64,000 bases of DNA from Lojkania enalia. Taxonomy: Eukaryota; Ascomycota; Dothideomycetes; Pleosporales. Where the stretch lies: NCBI GenBank assembly GCA_010094045.1, contig ML986732.1, positions 1 through 64,000 of the forward strand. Reading direction: 5' to 3'. Shown here piece after piece: positions 1 through 13,299 of the stretch (positions are counted from its first letter, which is position 1; each line of letters begins with the position of its first letter). A model generated the notes under the pieces. The model did no database searches. It had not been told where the DNA came from and worked only from the letters and a program-made list of their open reading frames with translations. The position numbers and the translations under genes are program-made.

Positions 1-1000
1 AGGCTCTTCAATTTTCTAGATAATATAAATAGAGATCTAGCTAAAGATATAGAGAGTAACTTAGATTAGCTAATAGTAGTAAGAGCTATAGTAGAAAAGG
101 GTTAATTTAAATTAAATAAATACTACTTAAAAATAGATATAAAACGTAGTTACTTATTTAACTATATAATAATTTTAGATCTATCCTAGAAGTTTATAGT
201 ATATAAAGTACTTTTATTATAGCTATTTATTATATTAGCTTCTAACTATAACTATAGGACGAGACTTAAAACTCTTAGTATAGGGAAACCTATCGCTAAC
301 AATTTCTTAAATATCTTAATTATTATAATAAGAATATATTAGGCTATATCTTATCTATAATATCCTAACCTTAATAGGTATAAAGTAATAAGTAGTTTCG
401 TAAACTATCTCTACAATATTTATCCTTAAGTAGCTTCTTAAGTTTTCTAGACTAGGATCTAAGTAACGTAGGAGAGGGAGAAAAAGAGGGAGAGGGAGAG
501 GAAGAGTTAGAGGAAGAAGAGAAAGGACTAACTTATTAAGAAGAAGAAAGTTATCTAAGTATACCTTCTATTTAAGATTATAACTTTAATATATTAGACT
601 AGTAGAGAGTAAATAAATATTAGTATCCGCAGCTTACTTAGGTTATAAAAGATATTCTCCTAATATAAATTATAGAAGTTAGTATTAAGCGGGTTTTTAA
701 TACTACTAGAGATGTAATCGAGGATAAGAGATATTACCTTACTATATAGAGAATCCGGGATATTATATTTCTAAAATATATAATAAGCGGAGAGGACTAT
801 TATATTAAAAAGGTACGCTAGGCTATAGAAGCCTAAAATACTAGTAAGCTAAACCCTTTTTATAGCGCTAATAAGGTTATAAATCTTTTTAAACTTCTAG
901 CCTAAGTATATAATAAAGAACTAGAGATTAACTAGGAGATTAACTAGGAGAATATTAATTCTAGTACTACTACTAATAAGGAGCTGCCGCGAAAGTATAT
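1..1000 (+). pseudogene. RIP-degraded hAT transposase, C-terminal part
   Basis: Reading through RIP-type stops, the plus strand gives a hAT-family transposase. Around 100-180 there is a stretch of the form KLNKYYLK followed by an ILD(P) box, as in the region before the dimerisation domain. Around 685-780 comes RVFNTTRDVIEDKRYYL, the hAT C-terminal dimerisation block (usually ERVFN.ARD...KR..L). Positions 1-360 are an inverted copy of 47156-47500, so two hAT copies lie in opposite orientations. The N-terminal part lies outside the window. A GA-rich tract (about 472-540) interrupts the frame. RIP-type TAG/TAA codons prevent function. Assignment to hAT rests on the two motifs seen here plus the DxxTRW motif in the other copy. 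Confidence 0.6.
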
Positions 1001-1289
1001 TTATTAAGAAATTTATAAACCTCTATAATTTATATAATAAATTACTATTATAAATATATTATCGTATTAGATTAAGGTATATAAGATTAATAGTTAAGAA
1101 GTATACTATTACAGTCTATAATATACTATAGTATACTACTCTAGAATCTAATAAAGTAAGATTAGTCTAATCTATAATAAATAGCTGTAATAAAGCTCTA
1201 GAATATTATACTATATATACTCTTACTAAGCTACTTTCTAAATTATACTAATTAGTTAGACTCTAAGAAAATCTAGTCTATATAACCCT

Positions 1290-1412
1290 ACCTTAACCTA
1301 TACCCTATTACTAAATAGCTACTCTAACCCTACTTATACCCTAGGCTAATTAGTAAGACCCTAACCTTAACTCTACCCTACTTATATAAGACCTTAACCC
1401 TAACCTAATCTA
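1290..1412. repeat. Degenerate telomere-like (CCCTAA)n tract
   Basis: About 120 bases are unusually rich in TAACCCTA-type words (TAACCCTACC, TAACCCTACTT, ACCCTAACC, TTAACCCTAACC) separated by AT-rich bases. The usual telomere repeat of filamentous ascomycetes is TTAGGG/CCCTAA. This could be an internal telomere remnant decayed by mutation, or chance low complexity in an AT-rich block. Confidence 0.4.
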
Positions 1413-4400
1413 TACTTATCTACTAGCCTATAAGTAACTCGCTTATAAAATACGTTATACTTTATAATCTTTATAATACTATCTAATAGTAAACTAATAC
1501 TAGTAAATTATATAAAGGAAACTTATACTATTAGAAAATATTATTATAATTAGCTTCTACTAGAACTAAAGTATTATAAAAATCTAAAAAATTACCCTTT
1601 TAGTACTAGCTTCTATAAGGCCTATTATACTAAGTTATAGAAGTAGAAGGATATAAATATCTAGTAGAAGATAATAATCCTCTAAAATACTACTAAAATT
1701 CTTTTAGGTATTTTAGTAAGAGTGGAACTGTATTAGGAAATAGATGCTTTTAAAGCGGGAAATAGAGGCTCGCCTAGCAGCTCGCTGCTTTTATCTAGCC
1801 CGTATATAGACCCTATTATATAAAAGTACGCTGCCCTCGCCGGCCTACCTTTTTTACTCTATCATCTCTCTCCTCCTAACACCTCTTATTCTCCTTATTA
1901 GTCGCCTGGACTCGCCTATAAGGCATTTTCTCACCCCCTAATAATTATATAACCACTGTACTGCCCGTCTAGTAGATAGCTCCAATTTCCCCCTTAGATA
2001 GAACCGATAATAAGGGTACTATACCGCGTCTAAGCAGTCTCCATCTACTTTTTAACATTCTATAAGCAACTTGCTAGTTTCTAGACTTTAGCTGTTTAGG
2101 ATCTCTCACCTTTCCTGTGATTAAAAAGTGTTTAGGGCAACTACTACTATCGGCCTCGACTCTACCTATAAACAAATTACAACCCTAGTATTAGGTTCTC
2201 CTTTCAGGAGAAGCTGTATACCTACTTATCTTAGAGGCTAGTTAATATACTATATTATTAAGTATATAGAACGCCTTATACGCTTTAATAGTATCTTAGT
2301 AAGAGGGGCTAGGCCCGCGTACTTTCAGCTCGGTCTTCTTTTAATTTACGGAACTACAAGCCCGCGGAAGGTAATTAGCAAAAACTACCCTATTTATAAG
2401 GCTAGTTATACTAGAGAGTTATATAAGGTAGACTTAACTAGGCTCTAACTTACTATAGGGCTATATAGATTAAGGATAGTTATTCTCAGCATTCGCATAT
2501 AACGAGTTCTACTTAATAATATACTACTAGACTTCTACTCTTTAAACTATACGCTCTCCTCACCTAGAAGCTATATTTGGGGTGGGAGGATGATTACTCT
2601 CTATCTACTTCATCGTCCAGCACTCTACTATACCGCCGACCAGCTTATATCGCCTGCTCTTCTGCTGGGTTATAGAGGTATTAGTAGTTCTATAATATAC
2701 TAGCTCGCATATAATCCAGTTGAAGATAGATTATATAGTCCTCGTGCCGTCGTCTTAGCTTTAATTATGCTACCTCTCGTACCTTACTCCTTTAGTTAAA
2801 TACGCTCGCCAATCCGCTCTATTATCTATACTACGATTGGACTATATCTCTCGATAATAACGTAGCTAGTTACTTGTATAAAGATTAGCTTCGCTCTTAT
2901 AGTCTCGAGATAAATAGCGCTTATGCTATTATCTCAGTCCTAATTATCCTCTATCTTACTTACTGAGTTCGGCCCTTTAATAGAATATACTAGCTAATCC
3001 GCGCTCTATTACCTGTGTTTTACTAGAGTAAGACTCTAGTAATAGTATAGTAAAGCGCTTGCGTAAGGTATTAATTTTATTCTTATAACTTCTATAGTAC
3101 TACTGTAGTACCTATAGGACGCTCCGCCTTATATATATCTAATATAGTTATAATATCTTTATATAACTAGGAGGGAGTTAGTATCTAGAATTTAGCAGCT
3201 AACAGCTAGTTAACAGTACTAAACGTACTGTAGACAGAGCCCTCTCAACTAATCGTCTAACCTATATAAGGTACTATTAGCGAGAATAGGCTATTTATAT
3301 ATTATTTTAATATAGCTCGTTCTATATAAAGGGTTGGCTAATAATTAAAAGAATAGCTAGCAATCGGCGGTTCTATCCGACGTAATATCCGGTCCGTAAT
3401 TAGCTGAAAGAAAGGGATAGGTAGGCTGTAATAGAAAGGGGTATATTAGATATAGAGAACCTTTAGAAGGGTATCTCGCTACGTTTGCTAGCTAATCGCC
3501 TAGGAAGCTAGTTAAACTCTAGTTATAATAGGGCTACTATAGAGCCTGGAAGTATAATATACGGTAGTATCAGTAGCGTATAGGGTAGCGGAGTTCGACT
3601 CTATCCTTATTACCCCCCTATAGCTAATTTCCTATACTAGAGCGCGGCAATTATACAGGCTTCTAGCAGGTCTGCGTTAGGTAGCGTTGTTGGTAGTAGT
3701 ATATAAGGGCTGCGGCCTTAGCTGGGAAAGATAGCTACGCCTTTTAACCTCCGGACTAACTCTATCCTCGCAGCTAGAAGATCTTAGTACTAAAATAGCC
3801 TCTTTTAACGCTATTCTCTTATCCTATCCGCCTCCCCTAAAGGACTTTATTCATTAGGATCCTACAGCACTTAAGCCTAAGGCGAAGTCTAAGGCTAAGG
3901 CTAAAGAAAAGCCTAAAATAATAGAGTGCAATTTTAATAAAGATAGCTCCTACGGATATAAGGGAGATTAGACTAGTATTAATAACTTCCTAACTAATAT
4001 ATCGGGCCTTAATCAGGGACTATTAGCTATAATAGGAGTTATACCCCCCTTAAGTTTACAACACCTAGATATTTCCAGCTACTTAACTACTAATAAATCT
4101 AGCTAATATATATATACAGATAGTAAAGGCGATTTTAATACTATTCTACTTCTATAGATACTATAGAGTTAGTAGGCTGTAGGTGTTAAGGATATACGCT
4201 TAATCAGAGATAGGGATTTTAATAGTATTAGTCTAGGTAAGGTATGCTAATAGTAGTATAGTACTACCTTACTAATTTATAATAGAATTTCCTATATTAC
4301 TAGATAATAACGTAGTTTTAGAAAGTAATAGTATTACTAATATTTAATCTACTAATAGGGTATAAGATAATCTTAATACTGATCTAGATGCAGCTTATAT

Positions 4401-7400
4401 ATTCTCATTCTTTATAGAGAACGTTAGAGGCGTATATAATAGTAAGTATTCCCCCTATAGATATAAAGAGCCTATTTTAACGCTGTAAAGACGATACTCT
4501 AGAGTAGAACAAATTATACGTTAATATTAGTATAGGAACCTAACCGCTCGCAACACGTAAATAGATCTATACTTTATCTACTAAAATACTAGATTTAGAA
4601 GACTCTTATTTAGTAAAGAGGTAGTCGTCCTGGTTACAGTTAGATATTATTATACTAAGTCCTATATATATACTAATAATACCGCTACTACTGCTACCGT
4701 AGACTTATAGTAACTATCTTTTACCTCTTAGAGTCCGCAACAATCCTAATACTAGTAATATAAACAGTAGTAGTAAAGATAATAGTATTAAAACCTTAGA
4801 CCTACCTTAAAACAGCCGCGTTAATTTACTAAATAAAGGTAATAGTTAAGAATCTAAGGTAGTAATAGACGCGAAGTTGCTATATTCTCTAATATAATTA
4901 AGCTCTCTAGCTAGATAAAGAGGTGGTAATTAAGGCTTTAGCCCGGATTCGGGGACGAGTAAGAATAAAAGTAATAATAGTAATAGTAAACCCGAGGAGA
5001 GTAATAAAGATAATAGGTAGTATAGACTACTACGAACCGGCTCTAGATTATAGAGTAGGAGAATACCTACGGCGACCTTACGGCAACTAAGATTAACCCT
5101 ACTATAGTACCCGTCGAGCTGTAAAGTAGAGATTACAACTTAGTTAGGTTCCTCCTAAAAAAGCTCTCTAGTAAAAATAGTTTATAGTTCTAGTATTAAT
5201 TTTAATTTTAAACCTAGCTATAATACAGCTAATTAGTTACCTAATATTATATATTACTATGTACTAAGAGGCTTACTAATTATTACTAGTAGTAGTATAG
5301 GAAAAAGTAGTAATACTTATAGTAACGACCCTATAAACGAATAGGGGGCCGTTTTAATACTAACGTCTGAAGAAGATATAAGGGATAAGACTTTACGTTA
5401 GTAGGCCCCTTCTAGGGGTAGTAGTTAAGGTAAGTACTTCTACTTAGTTGTAATAGTAGCGTACGCATATATTTTCTAATAATACCTAGGAAATGCGGTT
5501 ATTATTAATAATATTTAGTGGGTCTTAGAAGCTAACTTAGGTAAACTGTATAAAGAAGATCTAGGTTTATATAAGAGCGATCGGCTTAAATCCCCTAGTA
5601 CTTTAACCCCGGAGTATCGTAATAGGAAGGTCCTTATAGATACAATCGATATAATTAACTTAGAGATAGGTAATAGAGTAAAGACTTAAGTCAGTAAGCT
5701 TTTATATTAGCAACTATTAACAACGCCGCTAACTAGTCTATTAATAATAAATATTAAATAATTAATAGAAGAAGCCTTCCGCTGTATAAATATAAAAGCT
5801 ACTATATATTAGCGCCTAATGATAAATAAGGTAGAGTTAGAAAGTAAGTATCCGCTATTATAAGCCTTTTCCTTTAATCTAATAGTACTAAGTTAGACTT
5901 TCTACTATCGAAAGTATGAGCTGCGGTAGTAGCAGTAGTAGTAGAAGTAATACCGATAACGACCGCAATAGTAAATATATAATATTACTAATCCGCAAGC
6001 GGAAATACCCTCCGCTAGTTAGAAGTATAAGTTATAAGCAGCAAAGTTAAGGGCCGAATATAATATTAAAGCTAAGTACTACTCGCACTATACTTCTTAT
6101 AAGGTAATAAAAACTATCTCTTTCCTAGAAGAAGGCGGTCCCTAGCTGTATCTCGGATGCTAGACTTACTTTAGCAGTACAGTCTAGTATCTATAATACT
6201 AAAAGATACGGTAAAGATAGTAGCAAAGGGAGTAGTAACTAAGGCCGCTATTAAAAAGGACCGAAGTCTATTAGAAGTAATTAAAGTAGCGTTTAGTATC
6301 TATAATCGAATGCTGAGAATCCGTCGTCTACTACTATATCGTATATTAATCGGGGAATAAGATTTTCTATAAAGAGTGTATTAACTAGATAGGTCTAGTA
6401 GCATCTATTAGATATTGTATTCTACTCGCTCTCAGCCGACATATCCTTTTTAACAGCTCTCTTCCGTACTTAGAGGGGTATAAAAATACTATCTACTAGC
6501 TACGCGGTTAAACTCCTAGAGAATATTATAAGCTATCTAACAAAGCTTAATATTATACTTAAGCCTCTTATACCAGATATATAGTTTCTAATAAGTCTTA
6601 TAGATTACATCTCTAATAGAGCTGGATAGGGGATAGGCTAGCTAGTACCTACTCTACCTAGCTTGTAAGTAAATAGGGTAGATACTATATTTCTACTAGA
6701 TAATAGCTGGCTTAATGATGATGTTAACGGCGAAATCTTAAGTAACAATTGTAAGAACGGTAGTAATAAGAGCGAAGAATATTCGAGCGATGTCGTTGAT
6801 AAGCCTTTAAACTCTAGGAAAAATAGTCGCTGGTTAAAGGAAGATAATAACTAATTATATAATTAGAAAAAGTAAGATAAGTTTTAGGACTAGATCTATA
6901 GTTAATTCTCAAATAGATCTCGGGGTGCTCTATAGATACGCTGGTACACGAAGTTGCGAAGTAAATCTTAAATTAGAATAGTATAAATTACTTAATTATT
7001 TCTCTTATCTACTGCTTTATTTTTTTTATACTAATAAAATCGCGTTATCTTATATTAATGCTAATAAAAGCCCTTAATTCTTTTTGCTCTTCTATCTAAG
7101 CGGTAGTCTTTAAATCGCTGAGACTAGTAGAAGCTAAACTAAGAGAAACTCTAAGCTAAAATAATACCGAGGTATATAGTTAGTACTAACCTAAATAATT
7201 CTCGCACTTATTACTTAAAGGTAGATATTAAGACGTATACTTGTAGATTAGGGTTAGCTAAGTCAACTCCTAAAGCTTTTATACTGCTATAGCTCTTTAG
7301 TTAAAGTAGGTACTATATCTAGCGCTAGCTTTTTAAATTAGCGTCTTAGGTGAGCGTTTTATATCGTGTTTTATATTATGTTTTATAAGTAGCTAGGTTC

Positions 7401-7600
7401 GGATTAGTCTCTATATATATGCTAAGGTAAGATTGCTTAGAGAAACTTAGTACTAGCGTAAGAATAGCACGTAAAAATTATCCCGCTTAACCTAGAGCTG
7501 TTTAGGCTACGATTATAATAATTAATCTCTATTAGCGAAAGCTGTAATACTATAATAGATAAATAGATTATTTATAAGTACGTTTACGTATAATCTACTA
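1413..7600. other. RIP-degraded DNA, unassigned
   Basis: TpA-rich, CpA/TpG-poor sequence without long reading frames. A less mutated patch lies at about 1730-2150. Some parts look formerly coding on the plus strand if TAG is read as a mutated Gln/Trp codon: about 3850-4100 (a lysine/alanine-rich tract then a polar segment) and about 5560-6700. I recognise no family in them. Confidence 0.5.
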
Positions 7601-7619
7601 AATTTAGACCTAAGATATA

Positions 7620-8290
7620 ATTTTTCTCTCTTATATTAACTACTCAGATATCGATTTACTTATATATAATATCGATTTCCCTGTAATATAGGATGGCCTA
7701 TTATATCGAGTTATATTCCCGGAGAATCTACGCAACGAGTAGTATAGTAAAATTATAGAATAGTATACTATTAATATATAGCGTGCTTTTAGCAGTAGTA
7801 TAACCTTTTATAAAGCCTATATAGACGATAGTAAGGTAGTTAGGTTTGTAGGTTGGGTTTGGAAGGAAAAAGCGTCTAATAATTCAGCGTAAAAGAAGTT
7901 TAAAGAGAAGACTTACCTTCCGCAGATACTTAATATAGCTGCGTAGTAAGATCTATTAAAGGGGCTTATAAAGGAGTAGAGATGTGTACTTAATAGCCTC
8001 GATAATATACTATATAAGTAGTAGTATAGTTCTAAATCTATACTCTTTATTCTTATATATACTAGGTTTGACCTTCGTATCTATACGTCCAGATTACTAG
8101 AAAGAAGGGATTGGTTCTACTATAATAGAATATATTTGTAAAGAGGCAGACCAACTTTACAAGCATCTTTATATGCTAGCATCCCCAGCAGGTATTAATC
8201 TATATTTGAAGTTCGGCTTTAAAACTGTCGGCTAGATAAATATAAAGAAGGGGGTTATTATAAGTATGCTACGGAAAGTAGATAAAGGCT
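7620..8290 (+). pseudogene. RIP-degraded GNAT-family N-acetyltransferase
   Basis: The plus strand keeps a recognisable GNAT fold. The first part contains VIFPENLRNE, then FYKAYIDDSKVV.FVGWVWKE, the central strands. After a frame change near 8060 (perhaps an old intron) come RPDY*KEGIGST.IEYICKEAD, the acetyl-CoA-binding motif A (R/QxxGxG/A, here KEGIGS), and LYMLASPAGINLYLKFGF, matching motif B. GNAT enzymes move acetyl groups from acetyl-CoA to amines; the substrate cannot be told. Several in-frame TAG codons fit CAG or TGG mutated by RIP. It sits among RIP-degraded repeats, suggesting it was part of a repeated unit. Confidence 0.65.
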
Positions 8291-9290
8291 AGAGGGTTCT
8301 CTAGGTTATCGTATATATCTCGCCCTATTTAAGATTTAAAATCTAGCTTTAGTTATATTCTCTTTATAGTAATAAGAGAAGAGGTACTACTTAAATTATC
8401 AGTTTCCTTATAGGCGCAGACTTCCGAAATATGAAATTACTTCTTAGATACGTAGGCCCTTTTTAAGTCTTTAAGATACTAAGCTATCTATTACTCTATC
8501 TTAACTTATAGTTGTTAGAGGCTAATCTAGTAGAAAGAGCTTATTCTACTTAAACTAATTATTACAAAGATTGTATTAATAATAGACTTTTAGGATATTA
8601 AGAAGAAGCTAAAGAGTATAAATAAGAGATTGCTATAACCCTAGACCTATCCTAAACTCAACTATTCAACATGTTAAACTATATATACTAGGTGTTAAAT
8701 CGTATCTAAAAAAGAAACCGTTCTAACGCGATAAAGATAAGGGCTAAAAAGAATATAACTAGAAAATAATATTACTAAGCTACCTTCTACTAGCTATATT
8801 ATTACTATAACACTCCTATCTATAATTGTAAATTTCTCTCTAATAATTTCTACTTACTATTAGATAATACGTAAAGTAATTACAGCGTTTATTATTATCT
8901 TTCCTAAAAATTTAGAAAGTAAGCCCTTATATACTAACGTTAAAATTAGCTTAAAGCTTTTAATTATATCTATAAGATTGCTAGCAGTTAGACTTAATAC
9001 TAGTTAAACCTTAGTTAGGCTTTTCCTATTTAGAATTAATATATACTAATAGTTACCTAGCTAGGTTATTACTGGGCGCCTTATACTGAGAGTAGTAGGG
9101 CTAAAATAAGTGTAAGCTTAATACTTCCTCAGCTTTAATATAAACTCTATTAGTCTCGCGAGTATATATACTCTTCTACGCCTAATTTACTATAAAAGAT
9201 ATCTAATCAAGTGTATCTAGTTCTACTTACTATATATAAACTATCCTAAGTATATTCCAGTTCTTAATATTAATTTAATATAGCGTAATA
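8291..9290. other. RIP-degraded DNA, nothing recognised
   Basis: AT/TpA-rich sequence between the GNAT relic and the kinase-like relic. No family, repeat ends or RNA gene could be supported. Confidence 0.5.
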
Positions 9291-9294
9291 GTCG

Positions 9295-11690
9295 CCTAAT
9301 TAGAAGAGTCTATTTCTTAAAGAGTAGCGTAGACGTAAGGTTGTAAAGAGAGCGTAGGAGGAAGAAAAATAAAGACGTAAAGAGGAATAATATAGATATA
9401 AAGAGGAATAACGCAGATATAAAGAGAAATAATATAGATATAAAGAGGAACAACGTAAACGTAAAGAGGAATAATATAGATATAAAGAAGTAGAGTACGT
9501 ATAGAAAACGGCTGAAGAAAGAACTCGTAAGATAACTCTTCTAGAGTTCCTTAACACCTACTATAACTACCTCTACGCAGGTCTCGCTATCTAGACTAAT
9601 ACTATCTTATTAACGCGAGGCGACCCAGCAAATATAAATAATAAGCTTCGGCCTGAGAGGCTCCTTATATAGGAGAACTTCCTAGTATAATAAGCAGCTA
9701 TCTAGGATAATCTTATAAAATACAACCTAGTCTTAAAGTAGTACTTTACCTTGCTATATACTTTAGAGGAGTCTAGTAAAGCTGTTAGACGAAGGATAAT
9801 AAGCTCTAAGCTTAATCTACACTTATTTTAGCACTCTACTATTAAAGACTATATATCTTTAATTATCGAACGTTTATATGATAACCGGATATTATAAAGG
9901 AAATTTAGATTTTAAAGTTTAGTAAGGTTTAAGAACTACGCGAATACCCTTAGCCTAGAATTATAACTATAAGAGGGTATAGAGTAGATAATAGTATTAG
10001 AGTCTCGACAGTAGTTACCACACCTATAAGCTAAGGCTAAAGAGCTACAATCGGTTGCTATAGGTCGTATAAGACTAACACGATCCTCTCGTCCTTATAT
10101 AGATTAGTTCTATATCTATAACACAAGCACCTATAATATAGAGAATTATATTACAGCCTTTATTATCGAGTATAAGGTATTATATAAGCTGCCGCTCGGT
10201 TATATCTACGAAGGGCTAGAAGAGATAGTATTTAATAATATAGTCTAGTATAAAGAAACTAATACTCTATAAAACTATTTTCGCTAATTAATTGCTGCGG
10301 TTATTACCTAGGCTTTTTCCTATATAGTAAAGATAGGATTAGAGTATAACTGCGTTTACACTAGTAAGGTATCTATCTTCTTACGGATTTTTAAGGACCC
10401 TAAGATAGTCTACTACTTTCTATTAGTACCTAAAGGTAACGTTAGAGAATCTATAGGATAGATACTAGATTTAAATAGAGCGAATCGCTTGTATTTAACA
10501 GCTATTAACTAGATACTAGCTTTTACGCTTCGAGCGCTGCAGATACCGCCCTGTAACTATAAGTAGTATGCTAATACCGCCTCTTAACTTAATAGATAGG
10601 AGGTTATATATAATAATCTACTAGATACTATCCCTCTAGAAGATACGCTGTTATTAGAGTACCGCCTACCTTAGCACAATGAGTTCCTTCGTATGTTACC
10701 TATTTAGCTCTAGTAGAGATAGACCCTAATTACCTCCTAAAACTATATAGGACTGCGGGATCAGCACGCAGCTAGTAATAAGAAACCTAATTCTAATACT
10801 CTAAACTAACAGCGACCTTTACTCTAGGGTCTACCTTACACCTATATTACTACTAGTAGCTTCTCGCCTAGTTAGAGTTCTTATAAAGGATAGAGCGGAT
10901 AGTATTATACTTAAAAGTGCCTATTTAGGTTGGTTAAAGGGGGTCTACTTAACCTATCGTACCTAAATATGCGAGATTATAGGAAAAGCTATTATTAGAT
11001 TAATCTATCTACTTTTCTCTTCTATATATACTAACAGCTCTTAAATAACCTAGATACTAACTGTAAGTTTATAAGTTAACCTAGAGCTTATAACGTCTTA
11101 TTCTAAGTTTAGCTAAAATTATACAGGTATATAGTCGCAGCTAAATATACTCCTATTAATTTCGTCTACTATCTTAAATATAAGGCTACCGTCTATAATA
11201 TCCTCTGTCCGATCTAGGGTATATATATATCCGTTTATCTAGGCAACGTTAACCTAGAAAGCTCCTACTACTATAAGAGTATCTATAAGCTTGTTTATAT
11301 AATATTTCTTAGTTTTAGAGGGGAGCTTATCTCTAAGTACCTTACCTACGAGAATATAGCTTATATTAGTTAACTAGCTAACTACTCGGTATAAGTAATT
11401 TACGACCTTAGGGTTCTATATAAAGACCTTAAGCCTTACAATATATTATAGAGCGAGGAGACTAGTTAAGTAATAGTAATCGATTTTAAGCGAGCAGAAA
11501 TTATTAAGCGACGAGCTGTACTAGACGCTATTTCGCTAAATTAAAAGAGGAAGAGAGCGTTTAAGGATAAGGCTAAGTCTAGAGTAGATAGCTCTTAGTT
11601 ATTTAAGTAGGAAAGATAGAGGGTAGCTATTAAATTACGCAGTTTAACCTAACTTATAAAGTTAAATAGTATTAGAAATTTATATTTGCT
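9295..11690 (+). pseudogene. RIP-degraded repeat-associated kinase-like gene
   Basis: Read on the plus strand through TAG/TAA codons, this is one long former protein of about 750-800 residues. It starts with a basic coiled-coil made of tandem heptads (9378-9482), then a helical segment (LLEFLNTYYNYLYAGLAI), a linker, and a C-terminal kinase-like domain. The kinase evidence is at about 11395-11510: VLYKDLKPYNIL matches a catalytic loop (HxDxxxxN with the His mutated) and VIVIDFKRAE matches the metal-binding strand (usually DFG; here DFxRA, as in some fungal atypical kinases). Similar large proteins are common in repeated fungal loci (recollection, not checked). Many stops make it non-functional. 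Confidence 0.55.
9378..9482 (+). repeat. 21-bp tandem repeat encoding heptads (5 units)
   Basis: Five consecutive 21-nt units start at 9378, 9399, 9420, 9441 and 9462, each beginning TAAAGAG(G/A)AA. On the plus strand each encodes seven residues of the type K-E-E-(stop/Q)-R/Y-R-Y/K, so the array encodes a highly charged helix with heptad spacing at the N-terminus of the kinase-like relic. Confidence 0.85.
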
Positions 11691-13290
11691 AATATATATA
11701 TTATTATAGTTTAGAACTACTAGTTAGAAGATTAGTATTAAATACTATTAATAAAGGAGGGTTTTAACTATACGCTCTAAAGCCAGAACCTCTCCTCCCT
11801 TTTAAGTCTTAATATAAGCTTCATAATCTTATCCTACAGTATATTGTATATATTACTCGAATCCCAGTATACCTTTATTATACTTAACTAAGACTACTTT
11901 TATCTGTAATAACTAATACTTAATCCTCCTATATTTTAATTCCTATTATTCGTGTATTTTATTTTATACGCCCTATTTTTAGTACCTAAGAGAGATGTAT
12001 AGAACTATACTTCGTCGTTTAAGCGTCTTACAAGTTGTAGAATAGGTAATAAATCGAGTATAATAGAAAAAGAGTATTAGCGAGACAAAATAGTATAAGT
12101 TTAGCTAAAGGAGTAGTAAGATACTCTATTATAATATTACGCGTGTAGAATGCTGGGGAATAGACTCTTAGGGTATAATACGTCCCTCGGCTACTCCCCA
12201 GCGAAATAGTACTATAGCTAGTATTAGTAGAGTATATCTTAGTATTCCTTTAGCTTGGTATTTACTGTTAGCTTCCTCTACTTTAAACTCGGCTTTATAT
12301 ATAAGCGCTTCGATCTTATAGTTCTAAAGGATATAGCTAGTAACTCAGCATCTATCGCCGCTTAGAAGAGATAGTATATATTAACCCTAGTAGATAAAGA
12401 TACAAAGTATTAAGTCTCGTAGTACTACGCGACTATTCTAACTTTCGCAGCGTAATAGTATTAGGGGATTAGTAAAGCTACGCGATACAGTGCACGTATA
12501 CTAGTAATTAAAAAGGGCTCTAAATCTTAGATGCAAGTAGCATATATATACTAACCTTTTCCTATTATCGATAATCTAAAATAGCTTATAAGAACGTCCC
12601 AGATCCTTAGGAGAGCGTAAAATAAACCGTTACAGTAAGAAAGCGAAAATAAGACTTTAAGAGCTTTATATTAATCGAACGTCTAAACAAACGTTTATAA
12701 ACCCGAAACCTTCTCTAAACTAAGTCTTGCGAGTAAGTTAAGATACTAAAGCGACTACGCGAAGGCGAATTTCTATTCTATACTTTACTTAGGCTGTTAC
12801 TTAAATAAGTACGAATATTTGCGGCCCCTACTAGTAAGCTAATTTAAAAGATAATCAGTAAGGCTTAGATCGAGTTCTAGAGAGATAACAGAACCTAGCT
12901 GACGGATAAAAAAGAGAAAAGTATAGACCGATTTTAAGATATTATCTATTATATACTAGCACGAAAGAAATTATTAACTTTTTTTTACTAAAAGCGTTCG
13001 GATGCTAGTATAAATATAGATATAGTTCTAACGCGACTACCGAGCGATTAATAACTATAGGAATAGAAGAGCGCCCTATATAGATATCTATAATATAAAA
13101 GCCAACTTAGTAAGCGCGGCAGCTTTATAAGTAGATATAAAGGAGGTAGTAGCATCGAAAGTAATATACTTTGTAAAAAGCTTCTAGAGTCTCTCTAGTT
13201 ACTACTAAAAGATACCTTTTTTATAAATAGCTTGTTTAAAAATACTTTAGAATTAATTAAAGATAGGAATAAGATAAGAGTAATCTAGGA
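11691..13290. other. RIP-degraded DNA with a small inverted repeat
   Basis: No coding family recognised. At 12152-12159 and 12195-12202 the 8-mer GCTGGGGA and its complement TCCCCAGC face each other across 35 bases, in a locally GC-richer patch (12140-12205). Confidence 0.5.
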
Positions 13291-13299
13291 TATTACTTA

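Noticed and set aside
9300..9557. Minus-strand 85-codon frame with repeated LYLYYSSL
   Set aside because: Antisense of the 21-bp heptad repeat of the kinase-like relic.
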